41,661 bases of DNA from Ruminiclostridium sufflavum DSM 19573 (GCF_003208175.1 NZ_QKMR01000029.1:1-41661); one strand, 5' to 3'; positions 7,859-16,472 are shown, counted from the stretch's first letter. Notes: generated from the letters alone by a model not told the origin. Program-made: numbers and translations.

Positions 7859-9532
7859 TTGAAAACATTAGAGATACAACGAATAACTACAGATTTTTTA
7901 ATTATTGGAGGCGGCACGGCAGGCTGCTATGCAGCTCTTACTCTTGGTGAACATACGGGAGCAAAAATTCTGATTGCGGAAAAAGCTGATATCAGGCGCA
8001 GCGGCTGCCTTGCCGCGGGTGTTAACGCAATCAATGCCTATATCCTGCCCGGACGGAAAGCGCAGGATTATGTGGATTATGCGCGCAAGGATGCGGAAGG
8101 CATTGTGCGCGGCGATTTGCTTCTGACAATGGCGGAGGGATTGAATAAAACCATTGTAAAGCTGGAGCAGTTAGGGCTTTCCGTTCTCAAGGACGAACAC
8201 GGCAATTATGCCGCCAGAGGAAACCGCAACATTAAAATCAACGGTGAAAATATCAAGCCGATTTTGGCTGGTGCAGTGTCAAGACTGCCTCAAATAACGG
8301 TGATGAACCGTCTTAATGTTTTTGAAATTATAGTAGAAAGAGGCAGAGCTATAGGTGCATACGCTTTTTCCATTGACGAGCCGATTCTGCAGGTTATTTC
8401 AGCCAAGGCGGTGATTTGCACCACAGGCGGTGCGGCAGGGCTTTACAGACCGAATAATACAGGATTTTCACGCCATAAAATGTGGTATCCGCCGTTTAAT
8501 ACTGGGGCGGGCTATGCAATGGGGATTTTGGCCGGCGCGGAAATGACCACCCTTGAAATGAGGTTTATCGCCCTGCGCTGCAAGGATACAATAGCTCCTA
8601 CCGGAACACTTGCACAAGGCGTGGGAGCAAAGCAAATAAACGTACAGGGTGAAGTATACGAGCAGAAATACGGTATTACCACCTCCCAGCGGCTGCACGG
8701 AACAGTGATTGAAAACCTTGAGGGGCGAGGCCCGTGTTATCTCCAAACTGCCGGTATCAGCAAAGAACAGGAGGAGGACTTGCAGAAGGCCTATTTGAAT
8801 ATGGCTCCGAGCCAAACGCTCAAATGGCTGGAGAGCGGTAAAACTGCAAGCATGGAGAATGTGGAAATTGAAGGAACAGAGCCTTATATAGTCGGGGGAC
8901 ACACTGCAAGCGGGTTTTGGGTGGATACCAGCCGCGAAACGACAATAAGGGGGTTATTTGCTGCGGGTGATGTGGCGGGCGGCTGTCCGCAGAAATATGT
9001 GACCGGTGCATTTGCAGAAGGTGAAATTGCCGCCAAGGCTGCTTTGAAATACATAGACAGTCAAGTTGTCATACTATCGGACGCACAAGTCAAAAGGGTT
9101 CAAAACCGGCTTCATGTTTTCCTGAACAGTGAATCCCAAATTAGCATTGATTCGCTGGAAGACGAGATGCAGGAAGTGATGGACAGATATGCCGGAGGAA
9201 TCAGCCGGCATTACCGCTATGATGAGGATTCTCTCGCCGCAGCGGATGAAAAAATCAAAGAGCTTTCAGTTAAAGCCGAAAATCTGTCCGCAAAAAACAT
9301 GCGTGAGCTTTTGTATATCTTTGAGCTTCGGGAAAGGCTGGTGCTATGCCGGTCTGTTATCGCCCATCTGGCGGCAAGGAAGGAAACGCGCTGGCACAGC
9401 TTTGCAGAACATACTGATTATCCCGAAAGGCGGGAGGATTATGAGATATATATTAATTCAAGGCTGACTGACGGCAGAATAAAAGTCTTTACACGAAGGC
9501 TCATAAAGGAGGGAAGCGTTTATGAGCATTAA
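7859..9532 (+). CDS. aprA: Adenylylsulfate reductase alpha subunit
   Basis: FAD-containing subunit that reduces adenosine 5'-phosphosulfate (APS) to sulfite and AMP. The 557-residue product opens with the dinucleotide motif IIGGGTAGCYAALTLG (about residues 16-31). It continues with fumarate-reductase/AprA-like blocks: SGCLAAGVNAINAYI, FVALR-like MRFIALRCKD, and GLFAAGDVAGGCPQKYVTGA. It is shorter than the roughly 650-residue AprA of dissimilatory sulfate reducers. The start is a TTG at 7859 with GGCAGGT ahead. It heads a run of eleven overlapping or nearly abutting genes. No QmoABC electron-transfer genes follow, which with the operon context points to assimilatory use. Confidence 0.88.
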   Translation: MKTLEIQRITTDFLIIGGGTAGCYAALTLGEHTGAKILIAEKADIRRSGCLAAGVNAINAYILPGRKAQDYVDYARKDAEGIVRGDLLLTMAEGLNKTIVKLEQLGLSVLKDEHGNYAARGNRNIKINGENIKPILAGAVSRLPQITVMNRLNVFEIIVERGRAIGAYAFSIDEPILQVISAKAVICTTGGAAGLYRPNNTGFSRHKMWYPPFNTGAGYAMGILAGAEMTTLEMRFIALRCKDTIAPTGTLAQGVGAKQINVQGEVYEQKYGITTSQRLHGTVIENLEGRGPCYLQTAGISKEQEEDLQKAYLNMAPSQTLKWLESGKTASMENVEIEGTEPYIVGGHTASGFWVDTSRETTIRGLFAAGDVAGGCPQKYVTGAFAEGEIAAKAALKYIDSQVVILSDAQVKRVQNRLHVFLNSESQISIDSLEDEMQEVMDRYAGGISRHYRYDEDSLAAADEKIKELSVKAENLSAKNMRELLYIFELRERLVLCRSVIAHLAARKETRWHSFAEHTDYPERREDYEIYINSRLTDGRIKVFTRRLIKEGSVYEH

Positions 9533-9833
9533 AATTACACTGGAAAAGTGCATCGGCTGCGGGTCATGTGTATCTGTATGTCCCGGCAGTCTGATTGAAG
9601 TCAGCGGAGGCAAGGCTGCAATTTATGATCCGAAACGTTGCTGGGGCTGTGCCTCCTGTGTAAAGGAATGTCCTGTTCAGGCAATCGCTTTGTATCTGGG
9701 CGAGGATATCGGAGGCTTGGGCGGCAAGCTGACCGTCAGGCAGGAGAATACATTGCTGTACTGGACAGTCCTGCTGCCAAGCGGAGAAATAAAGACAATC
9801 ATTACCGACAGGCAAAAGTCAAACCAATACTGA
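9522..9833 (+). CDS. aprB: Adenylylsulfate reductase beta subunit (ferredoxin-like)
   Basis: Iron-sulfur partner of AprA, 103 residues, carrying electrons to the FAD site. Two four-cysteine clusters are visible: CIGCGSCVSVCPG (residues 11-23) and CWGCASCVKECP (40-51), each suited to bind a [4Fe-4S] centre. The C-terminal tail (YLGEDIGGLGGKLTVRQEN onward) matches the AprB tail that wraps around AprA but is shorter than in sulfate reducers. The ATG overlaps aprA by 11 bases and has AGGAGGG ahead. The electron donor is not in view. Confidence 0.88.
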   Translation: MSIKITLEKCIGCGSCVSVCPGSLIEVSGGKAAIYDPKRCWGCASCVKECPVQAIALYLGEDIGGLGGKLTVRQENTLLYWTVLLPSGEIKTIITDRQKSNQY

Positions 9834-9845
9834 GGAGGTTTTAAT

Positions 9846-10736
9846 TTGACACATCTGGATAAGCTGGAAGCTGAAGCAATATATATAATCCGGGAGGTTG
9901 CGGCAGAATGCGAAAAGCCGGTTATGCTTTATTCCATCGGCAAGGATTCTTCGGTTATGCTGCATCTTGCGTTAAAGGCATTTTATCCCGAAAAACCGCC
10001 GTTTCCCTTTCTGCATATTGACACAAGCTGGAAATTTCGTGAAATGACGGATTTTCGTGACCGCCGCGCAAAGGAACTGGGAATTAGTATGCTGGTATAC
10101 CGAAATGAGGAAGCTCTGGCACAGGGCATCAATCCTTTTACCCATGGAGCTGCCTACACCGATATTCTTAAAACTCAGGCTTTAAAACAGGCATTGACTA
10201 AATACGGCTTCACAGCTGCGTTTGGCGGCGGCCGCAGGGATGAGGAAAAATCCCGCGCAAAGGAGAGGATTTTTTCCTTCAGAAATGAGCATCATGCGTG
10301 GGACCCGAAAAACCAGCGTCCGGAAATGTGGAAGCTGTTCAATACAAAGATAAACAAGGGTGAAAGTATTAGGGTGTTTCCTATTTCAAACTGGACAGAA
10401 AAAGACATTTGGCAATATATCCGGCGTGAAAGTATTCCGATTGTCCCGCTTTATTTTGCAAAAGAACGCCCTGTGATTTTCCGCGACGGCAACATCATCA
10501 TGGTTGACGATGACCGAATGAGGTTTTTGCCGGGAGAAGCTCCTGTGTTAAAAAAGGTGCGTTTCCGCACGCTGGGATGCTACCCCTTGACAGGAGGTGT
10601 GGAATCGGATGCCGACACGCTGGATGCGGTAATTGACGAAACCCTTGCGGCAGTGACGAGTGAGCGTACCAGCAGGGTGATTGATAATGAAGCAACGGGC
10701 AGCATGGAACGCCGAAAGAGAGAAGGTTATTTTTAA
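9846..10736 (+). CDS. cysD: Sulfate adenylyltransferase subunit 2 CysD
   Basis: Catalytic small subunit of ATP sulfurylase: ATP + sulfate -> APS + PPi, driven by GTP hydrolysis on CysN. The 296-residue product has the PP-loop [17 protein letters not shown] near residues 31-47, and CysD blocks such as [34 protein letters not shown] and LGCYPLTGG. The start is a TTG at 9846, preceded by GAGGAGG; it opens into [11 protein letters not shown], the usual CysD N-terminus. The TAA shares one base with the cysN ATG. Confidence 0.95.
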   Translation: MTHLDKLEAEAIYIIREVAAECEKPVMLYSIGKDSSVMLHLALKAFYPEKPPFPFLHIDTSWKFREMTDFRDRRAKELGISMLVYRNEEALAQGINPFTHGAAYTDILKTQALKQALTKYGFTAAFGGGRRDEEKSRAKERIFSFRNEHHAWDPKNQRPEMWKLFNTKINKGESIRVFPISNWTEKDIWQYIRRESIPIVPLYFAKERPVIFRDGNIIMVDDDRMRFLPGEAPVLKKVRFRTLGCYPLTGGVESDADTLDAVIDETLAAVTSERTSRVIDNEATGSMERRKREGYF

Positions 10737-12346
10737 TGAGGAATGCGGAAAACGAACTTTTGAAATTTATTACCTGCGGTAGTGTGGATGACGGAAAATC
10801 CACGCTGATCGGACATATTTTATATGCTTCAAAGCTAATTTATACGGATCAGGAGCAGGCTCTTATCCTTGACAGTCAGGTGGGAAGCAGGGGCGGTAAA
10901 ATTGATTATTCCCTGCTGCTTGACGGGCTGATGGCGGAGCGTGAACAAGGCATCACAATTGATGTGGCTTATCGGTACTTCACCTCCGATGCACGTAGCT
11001 TTATAGTTGCGGATACGCCGGGGCATGAGGAATATACCAGAAACATGGCGGTTGGTGCGTCCTTTGCCGATCTGGCAGTTATTTTGATTGACGCGTCACA
11101 AGGAGTTCTTGTGCAGACCCGCAGGCATGCCCGCATTTGCTCGCTGATGGGCATCAAAAATTTTGTATTTGCAATCAACAAGATGGATTTAGTGGGCTAT
11201 GAGAGGTCGGTAGTTGAAATTATCACTAAGGACATTGATAAGCTTTCAGAGGAGCTGACCTTAAAAAATATATATATTATTCCGGTTTCAGCCACCGAAG
11301 GTGACAATATCACAAAGCCTTCTAAGAATATGCCGTGGTTTTGCGGGGAAACATTGCTGTCTTATTTGGAAACCGTAGATATTGAAAGCACAGAGGAAAT
11401 CGGATTCTATATGCCGGTGCAAAGGGTTTGCCGCCCTGATCACACCTTTCGCGGCTTTCAGGGACAGATAGAGGCGGGAAAAGTCAGCGTGAGCGACACC
11501 TTGACCGCACTTCCAAGCGGAGAAACGGCAATTGTAAAAACGCTGTATATTGGGGACAGACAAGCGGAATATGCCGAGGCCGGGCAGCCTGTTACCATTC
11601 AGCTTGACCGTGAGGTGGATGTATCCCGCGGCTGTGTCCTCCTGCGGGGCGCGCAGCTTAAAACAGAGAAATCCTTTTTTGCCACCTTGCTCTGGATGGA
11701 TGAGAGTCCTCTTATTCCCGGAAGGGAATACTGGCTTAAAATCGGAACAAAGCTCATACCTGCCATTGTGACAGGAATTCGCTATAAGACGGATGTCAAC
11801 AGCGGAGAAAAGCTTATGGCGGAGAGCATCGGGAAAAATGAAATCGTTGTATGTGAAATTGTGGCGAGCGAATCGCTGACGATAGATGCCTTCACGCGGC
11901 ATAAAACGGCGGGAGAGCTTATTCTTATCGACCGTGTCACACATGCAACCTCTGCTTGCGGTGTCGTAGAAGAAGTATGCGAGGAGACGGGCGGCAATGT
12001 TTTGCTGAGGGACGGAGAACGCGAGCTTGCAGTAGGGCTGTTTGACTGCTTCTACTATCATCCGGAGCTTCATACGGTTTTGCGCCACAGCCCAAACCCG
12101 GCTACCTATAAAAAGGGAGACAGGCTGCCGCTTGACAGCGCAGGCTTTGGATATCCGCAGGACTTTGACATTTCTGCCGGAGACGTTTACGGAAATATCA
12201 GAAAGGGCGCATTTGCGGGCTTCGGCAAGCGGAATACGGAGGTGCCTCTTATTGATGCAAACGGCCTTGAAGCCGAAAGCACACCGCCGAGGAGCTTTTT
12301 GAAATACCGCACTGTTGCGATATGGGAGAAAGATTATGAGATTTAA
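10736..12346 (+). CDS. cysN: Sulfate adenylyltransferase subunit 1 CysN, with C-terminal extension
   Basis: GTPase subunit of ATP sulfurylase, related to EF-1A/EF-Tu. GTP motifs are visible: G1 CGSVDDGKST (about residues 14-23), G3 DTPGHEEYT and G4 NKMDL. Beta-barrel domains II and III follow, ending near LILIDRVTHATSACG. The protein is 536 residues, about 60 longer than a typical CysN, with roughly 120 residues after domain III. That extension has no P-loop, so it is not an APS kinase (CysC) domain. It includes LFDCFYYHPELHTVLRHSPN and ends TVAIWEKDYEI; its function is unknown. metY starts inside its last 11 bases. Confidence 0.93.
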   Translation: MRNAENELLKFITCGSVDDGKSTLIGHILYASKLIYTDQEQALILDSQVGSRGGKIDYSLLLDGLMAEREQGITIDVAYRYFTSDARSFIVADTPGHEEYTRNMAVGASFADLAVILIDASQGVLVQTRRHARICSLMGIKNFVFAINKMDLVGYERSVVEIITKDIDKLSEELTLKNIYIIPVSATEGDNITKPSKNMPWFCGETLLSYLETVDIESTEEIGFYMPVQRVCRPDHTFRGFQGQIEAGKVSVSDTLTALPSGETAIVKTLYIGDRQAEYAEAGQPVTIQLDREVDVSRGCVLLRGAQLKTEKSFFATLLWMDESPLIPGREYWLKIGTKLIPAIVTGIRYKTDVNSGEKLMAESIGKNEIVVCEIVASESLTIDAFTRHKTAGELILIDRVTHATSACGVVEEVCEETGGNVLLRDGERELAVGLFDCFYYHPELHTVLRHSPNPATYKKGDRLPLDSAGFGYPQDFDISAGDVYGNIRKGAFAGFGKRNTEVPLIDANGLEAESTPPRSFLKYRTVAIWEKDYEI

Positions 12347-13580
12347 CACAAGGGTTCTGCATAGCACTTTTCCAGCCGATCCATACGGTTCCACGCTTCC
12401 GCCTGTTTATCAGGTTTCGGCTTTTGCCCATGAATCGGCTGAAACGCTTGAAAGGGTTTTTGACAATAAACAGCCGGGATTTGCGTACACGCGTATTTCC
12501 AACCCTACCGTGGCTGCTTTTGAAAAAAGGATGGCGGTTATTGAGGGAGGCTTTGATGCTGTTTCCTGTGCTTCGGGAATGGCGGCAGTATCAATGGCGC
12601 TGCTGAATATTTTACAGTCGGGTGATGAGATAATTGCCGGAAGTGGATTGTTTGGCGGAACGCTGGATTTATTTGCGGATTTGCAGTTGCTAGGGATAAC
12701 TGTAAAGTTTGTCAGCGATGTAACCGCTGAAAAAATAGAAGCACAAATAACGCCGAATACAAAAGTCATTTTTGCCGAGCTAATCGGAAATCCCCGCCTT
12801 GATGTGGTCAATATCGCTGAAGTTGCCAAGACAGCAAACTCACATGGGATTCCGCTGATTATAGACGGTACGACGGCGACTCCGGCGCTGGTAAATCCGC
12901 TTGAGCTGGGAGCGCACATCGTGGTTCATTCGTCGTCAAAATATATCAATGGCAGCGGTGACGCAATTTCTGGAGTGATTGTGGATGGCGCGAGGATGAA
13001 TTGGGATTTTGAAAGATTTCCTGCGCTGCTGAAATACAGGAAATTCGGAAAGCTTGCATATACCGCGAGGCTTAGGCAGGATTTATGGCGGAATTTCGGC
13101 GCTTGTATTGCTCCGCAAAATGCATGGCTTAACACCGTAGGACTTGAAACGCTGGGGATTCGTATGGAACGTCTTTGTAAAAACGCGCTGGAGCTGGCGG
13201 AGTATCTGTCTGAATCCGGTACTCTCGAAAATGTGAATTATCCGGGGCTTGAGAAAAGTCCATATTCGGCGCTGGTGAAAAAACAGTTTGAGTCCGGCTG
13301 CGGCGGTGCTATTCTGACTATTCGCACAGGCAGCAAGGAGAGAGCTTTCAAGCTTATTAACAGTTTAAAATATGCGAAAATTGCCACCAATATCGGGGAT
13401 GTCAGGACCCTTGTCATACACCCCGCATCTACCATCTACGCGCACAGCTCCGGGGAACAAAGGCAGAATGCCGAAGTGTATGACGATTTAATCCGTATCA
13501 GCATCGGGCTTGAGAATATAGAAGACTTGAAGGAAGATTTTACACAGGCGATAGATAAAATGAACAGGGAGGCTTCGTGA
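12336..13580 (+). CDS. metY: O-acetylhomoserine sulfhydrylase MetY (PLP enzyme)
   Basis: Cys/Met-metabolism PLP enzyme, 414 residues, expected to join sulfide or a protein thiocarboxylate to O-acetylhomoserine, giving homocysteine. Family blocks are FAYTRISNPTVAAFEKRMA, ALSSGMAA-like SCASGMAAVSMAL, FAELIGNPRLDV, and the PLP-lysine segment VVHSSSKYINGSGD, with Lys about 202. The start at 12336 (MRFNTRVLHS) has GGGAGA ahead and overlaps cysN; the longer frame at 12315 lacks such a site. Sitting between ATP sulfurylase and the sulfite reductase, with hcyS/F/D-like genes downstream, it fits the thiocarboxylate-dependent MetY of Wolinella. A cystathionine synthase role is possible but less likely from the length. 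Confidence 0.88.
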   Translation: MRFNTRVLHSTFPADPYGSTLPPVYQVSAFAHESAETLERVFDNKQPGFAYTRISNPTVAAFEKRMAVIEGGFDAVSCASGMAAVSMALLNILQSGDEIIAGSGLFGGTLDLFADLQLLGITVKFVSDVTAEKIEAQITPNTKVIFAELIGNPRLDVVNIAEVAKTANSHGIPLIIDGTTATPALVNPLELGAHIVVHSSSKYINGSGDAISGVIVDGARMNWDFERFPALLKYRKFGKLAYTARLRQDLWRNFGACIAPQNAWLNTVGLETLGIRMERLCKNALELAEYLSESGTLENVNYPGLEKSPYSALVKKQFESGCGGAILTIRTGSKERAFKLINSLKYAKIATNIGDVRTLVIHPASTIYAHSSGEQRQNAEVYDDLIRISIGLENIEDLKEDFTQAIDKMNREAS

Positions 13581-13581
13581 T

Positions 13582-14442
13582 ATGGCTGTAGATTACAAGG
13601 CGCTAAAGAACGGCGGCTTTATGCGCCAAATTCAGAAAAATAATTTTTCGCTGAGGTTGAGAGTGGTGGGCGGCAACCTGACCGCCGACCAGCTGTTAAC
13701 CATAGCCCAGATCAGCAAAAAATATGGTGACGGGCATGTGCATCTCACATCCCGTCAAGGCGTGGAAATCCCGTTTATTAAGCTGCAGGACGTGGAGAAC
13801 GTCAAGGCGGAGCTTGAAGGAAACGGAGTGAACACCGGGGTATGCGGTCCCCGCGTGCGCACCGTCACTGCCTGTCAGGGCAGTAAAATCTGTCCCTCGG
13901 GGTGTATAGACACATATCTTCTGGCGTTGGAAATCTCTGACCGCTATTTGGGGCGGCAGCTGCCTCACAAGTTTAAGTTCGGAGTAACCGGTTGCATGAA
14001 CAACTGCCTGAAAGCGGAGGAAAACGACCTTGGTGTCAAAGGCGGATACACTGTAGAATGGATTCCCGATGCATGTACACTGTGCGGTGTCTGTGTCAAG
14101 GCATGTCGTGAGCATGCACTTACCCAAACCGACAAGGAAGTCCGGATTGACCTTGAAAAATGCAATCACTGCGGACGGTGTGTGAAAGCCTGCCCGTTTG
14201 ATGCGTGGAAAGGAGAACCGGGCTATCTGATTTCTTTCGGCGGAACCTTCGGAAACCTGATTGCCAAGGGCGAGCAGTTCCTGCCCGTTATTAAGGATAA
14301 GGAAACCTTTTTCCGCATAGCGGATGCGGCTCTCACTTTCTTTGACAAATACGGGACACCTTACGAGCGTTTTCGCGTGGCGATTGAGCGTAAGGGATGG
14401 GATGAATTCAAAAAGGAAATGGAGGCTGCTTACAATGGCTGA
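13582..14442 (+). CDS. Siroheme sulfite reductase, single-subunit AsrC-like
   Basis: Reduces sulfite to sulfide with six electrons. The 286-residue product carries a nitrite/sulfite-reductase ferredoxin-like half-domain (HVHLTSRQGVEIPFIKL, about 53-69). The siroheme-[4Fe-4S] ligands C98-X5-C104 and C138-X3-C142 lie in TACQGSKICPSG and VTGCMNNC. Two ferredoxin clusters follow (C165/168/171/175 and C194/197/200/204). This compact layout resembles AsrC or small clostridial sulfite reductases rather than the larger CysI. The ATG follows an AGGGAGG site and is one base after the metY stop. Its siroheme may depend on the chelatase at 5854-6543. Confidence 0.88.
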   Translation: MAVDYKALKNGGFMRQIQKNNFSLRLRVVGGNLTADQLLTIAQISKKYGDGHVHLTSRQGVEIPFIKLQDVENVKAELEGNGVNTGVCGPRVRTVTACQGSKICPSGCIDTYLLALEISDRYLGRQLPHKFKFGVTGCMNNCLKAEENDLGVKGGYTVEWIPDACTLCGVCVKACREHALTQTDKEVRIDLEKCNHCGRCVKACPFDAWKGEPGYLISFGGTFGNLIAKGEQFLPVIKDKETFFRIADAALTFFDKYGTPYERFRVAIERKGWDEFKKEMEAAYNG

Positions 14443-14680
14443 TTTTATTATAGATGAGACCGTGGACATTACAGATGTAGTATGCCCGGTAACCTTCGTA
14501 AAGGCCAAGGTTGCACTTGAAGAGCTGGACGAGGGACAGATACTTTCAATAAAGCTGAACGACGGAGAACCGGTGCAAAATGTTCCCCGCAGCATAAAGG
14601 AGGAAGGGCATCAAATCCTCAGGCTGCAAGACAACAGTGACGGAACGTATAGCCTTATTGTGAGAAAGGTGGGGGAATGA
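14435..14680 (+). CDS. TusA-like sulfur-transfer protein
   Basis: Small sulfur-relay protein of the TusA/SirA/YedF family, 81 residues. The active cysteine is C17 in DVVCPVTFVKAKVALEEL, matching the family's CPxP region, although the second proline is replaced by threonine. The ATG at 14435 lies in the last 8 bases of the sulfite reductase gene with GGAGG ahead. Its place between sulfite reductase and the carrier protein suggests that it passes sulfur as a persulfide towards the ThiS-like protein; this is inference. It could instead be a structural accessory of the reductase. Confidence 0.8.
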   Translation: MADFIIDETVDITDVVCPVTFVKAKVALEELDEGQILSIKLNDGEPVQNVPRSIKEEGHQILRLQDNSDGTYSLIVRKVGE

Positions 14681-15009
14681 TGCCAGTTAGGATTACAGAG
14701 AATAATTTTAAACAGGAGATTTTGCAGAGCAGAATCCCGGTGCTCGTGGAATTTTTCACAGACGGATGCGTAACCTGTAAGAAGTTTTCACCTTTATTAG
14801 CCGAAATTGAAGAAGAATTTAAAGGCAGAGTGAGGGTTTATAAAATCAATGCAAATATCAATGAAAAGCTGGTTGCGGAATACACCATCCTGTCTGCTCC
14901 TTCGCTGTTGTTTTTTAGCAGCGGCAAAGAAATCGAGCGTAAAACCGGTATTTATGCCAAAGAGCAAATCGCGGAAACGTTAAATAAGATTTTGGAGGAA
15001 TCGAAATGA
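14677..15009 (+). CDS. Thioredoxin-like protein with CVTC active site
   Basis: Thioredoxin-fold protein of 110 residues. The redox motif is C31-V-T-C34 in VEFFTDGCVTCKKFSPLL, in place of the usual WCGPC, and the cis-proline is preserved in LSAPSLLFF. It overlaps the TusA-like gene by 4 bases (ATGA) and the carrier gene by 4 bases. It may reduce a disulfide or persulfide intermediate in the sulfur relay, or supply electrons to APS or sulfite reduction. The missing Trp-Cys-Gly-Pro motif suggests a dedicated partner rather than a general thioredoxin. Confidence 0.85.
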   Translation: MMPVRITENNFKQEILQSRIPVLVEFFTDGCVTCKKFSPLLAEIEEEFKGRVRVYKINANINEKLVAEYTILSAPSLLFFSSGKEIERKTGIYAKEQIAETLNKILEESK

Positions 15010-15227
15010 AGCTGACTGTTGCAGGTAATGTAAAGGAATATGAAGACGGTCTGACCGTCGCCAAGCTGATAGAGCTTGAAAAGGTGGAAACGCCGGAATA
15101 TGTCACTGTTTCCATCAATGATGAATTTGTACCGGGCGATACCTTTGAGGAAACCGTCTTGAACCACTGTGACAGCGTGGAATTTCTCTATTTCATGGGA
15201 GGTGGTGCGTATGACATTCACCAATGA
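15006..15227 (+). CDS. ThiS/HcyS-like sulfur carrier with C-terminal tail
   Basis: Ubiquitin-like sulfur carrier, 73 residues, of ThiS/MoaD type (MKLTVAGNVKEYEDG, then VSINDEFVP). Such proteins carry sulfur as a thiocarboxylate on a terminal Gly-Gly. Here the glycines are GGG at 65-67, followed by the tail AYDIHQ, so the carrier is made blocked and needs trimming. The JAMM protease two genes downstream is the obvious candidate. In Wolinella, HcyS likewise carries an extra C-terminal residue removed by HcyD. The GGA-GGT-GGT codons double as the ribosome site of the next gene, whose ATG lies 17 bases before this stop. Confidence 0.85.
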   Translation: MKLTVAGNVKEYEDGLTVAKLIELEKVETPEYVTVSINDEFVPGDTFEETVLNHCDSVEFLYFMGGGAYDIHQ

Positions 15228-16014
15228 ACAGTTAGAACGTTATTCCCGGCATATCATCCTGTCGGAGATTGGTGTAAAGGGGCAGAAAAAACTCCTTGGG
15301 GCAAAGGTTCTCATTATAGGCGCGGGAGGACTTGGAGCACCCGCTGCCTTGTATCTTGCAGCGGCAGGTGTTGGAACAGTCGGCATTGCCGATGCAGACG
15401 AGGTTGATTTATCCAACCTCCAGCGGCAGGTTATCCATACTACTGCTGATGTGGGAAGGGCAAAGGTGGAATCTGCCGCTGAAACCATGAAAGAAATAAA
15501 TCCGGATGTGACCGTTAACACTTACCGTACTTTTGTTGATAGCAGCAACATTATGGGACTGATTTCCGGCTACGATTTTATCCTTGACGGTACGGACAAT
15601 TTCCCAGCAAAATTTCTCATTAACGATGCTTGCGTATTGGCAGGGAAACCATTTTCCCATGCGGGAATCATACGTTTTAAAGGGCAGCTTATGACCTATG
15701 TTCCGGGTGAAGGGCCATGTTATCGCTGCGTGTTTGAAGAGCCGCCGCCGCCCGATGCTGTACCGACTTGCAGGCAAGCGGGCGTTATTGGCGCTATGGG
15801 CGGTGTCATAGGCAGCCTGCAGGCAATGGAAGCCATCAAGTATATTATTGGCAAGGGCGAGCTTCTCACAGGCAGACTGCTGACATATGATGCGCTGAAG
15901 ATGGAGTTCAGAAAGATAACGCTGCCAAAACGGAATTCCTGTGCTGTCTGCGGGATAAATCCTACAATACTGATGCCTTTTGACTATGAACAAAAAGAGT
16001 GTGATTTGAAATGA
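15211..16014 (+). CDS. ThiF/MoeB/HcyF-like carrier-activating enzyme
   Basis: E1-like adenylyltransferase, 267 residues, that activates the Gly-Gly terminus of the sulfur carrier with ATP so that sulfide can form a thiocarboxylate. Motifs are the nucleotide loop IIGAGGLGAPAALYLA (about 35-50), DFILDGTDNFPAKFLIND, a zinc-type CYRC...CAVC pair, and the conserved PTCRQAGVIGAMGG with a cysteine near residue 189. The start at 15211 has GGGAGGTGG ahead; the longer frame overlapping the carrier gene is not supported. The neighbour genes argue for an HcyF role rather than thiamine or molybdopterin synthesis. Confidence 0.9.
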   Translation: MTFTNEQLERYSRHIILSEIGVKGQKKLLGAKVLIIGAGGLGAPAALYLAAAGVGTVGIADADEVDLSNLQRQVIHTTADVGRAKVESAAETMKEINPDVTVNTYRTFVDSSNIMGLISGYDFILDGTDNFPAKFLINDACVLAGKPFSHAGIIRFKGQLMTYVPGEGPCYRCVFEEPPPPDAVPTCRQAGVIGAMGGVIGSLQAMEAIKYIIGKGELLTGRLLTYDALKMEFRKITLPKRNSCAVCGINPTILMPFDYEQKECDLK

Positions 16015-16424
16015 GTATTTATATTAAAAAATCCGATTTTGATACTATTGCCGCCCATGCTGCGGCTGAGCTTCCTAATGAAGCCTGCGGCCTGATTGCG
16101 GGCAGGCTTGATGGCGAAGATAGATTTATAGAAAAGGTTTATCTTCTTTCTAATCCCGACCGGAGTCCTGAGCATTTTTCCATAGACCCGAAGGAGCAGC
16201 TGTCAGCGATTAAGGATATGAGGCAAAACGGGTTTGTTCCGCTTGGGAATTTTCATTCTCATCCGTCTACTCCTGCCCGTCCTTCGGAAGAAGATATACG
16301 CTTGGCGCATGACCCTAAGGCCAGCTATCTAATTCTGTCACTGAGTGAAAAGGAGCCGGTGTTAAAAGCATTTAGAATAGCAGATACTAAAGTAACACAG
16401 GATTCGATTAAATTTATTTTATAG
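16011..16424 (+). CDS. JAMM (Mov34/MPN) metalloprotease, HcyD/Mec-like
   Basis: Zinc peptidase, 137 residues, with a complete JAMM motif: E24, then H82-S-H84, seven residues, S92, two residues, D95 (FHSHPSTPARPSEED). Proteins of this type cut after the Gly-Gly of sulfur carriers: HcyD frees HcyS from its tail and releases homocysteine, and Mec releases cysteine from CysO. The ATG overlaps the stop of the activating-enzyme gene (ATGA). It is the last gene of the sulfur operon. Expected substrates are the blocked carrier at 15006-15227 and its homocysteine adduct. Confidence 0.9.
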   Translation: MSIYIKKSDFDTIAAHAAAELPNEACGLIAGRLDGEDRFIEKVYLLSNPDRSPEHFSIDPKEQLSAIKDMRQNGFVPLGNFHSHPSTPARPSEEDIRLAHDPKASYLILSLSEKEPVLKAFRIADTKVTQDSIKFIL

Positions 16425-16472
16425 GGCGGCAATAACACAAGTATAATAAAGCACCGCTATATGACATTAATG

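Noticed and set aside
11288-12394. A 368-codon open frame on the minus strand opposite cysN and the start of metY
   Set aside because: It is a mirror of the strongly coding cysN, has no recognisable motif and no ribosome site, and runs against the operon.
13696-14595. A 299-codon open frame opposite the sulfite reductase gene
   Set aside because: The plus strand carries all siroheme and ferredoxin cysteines there; the antisense frame shows no family features.
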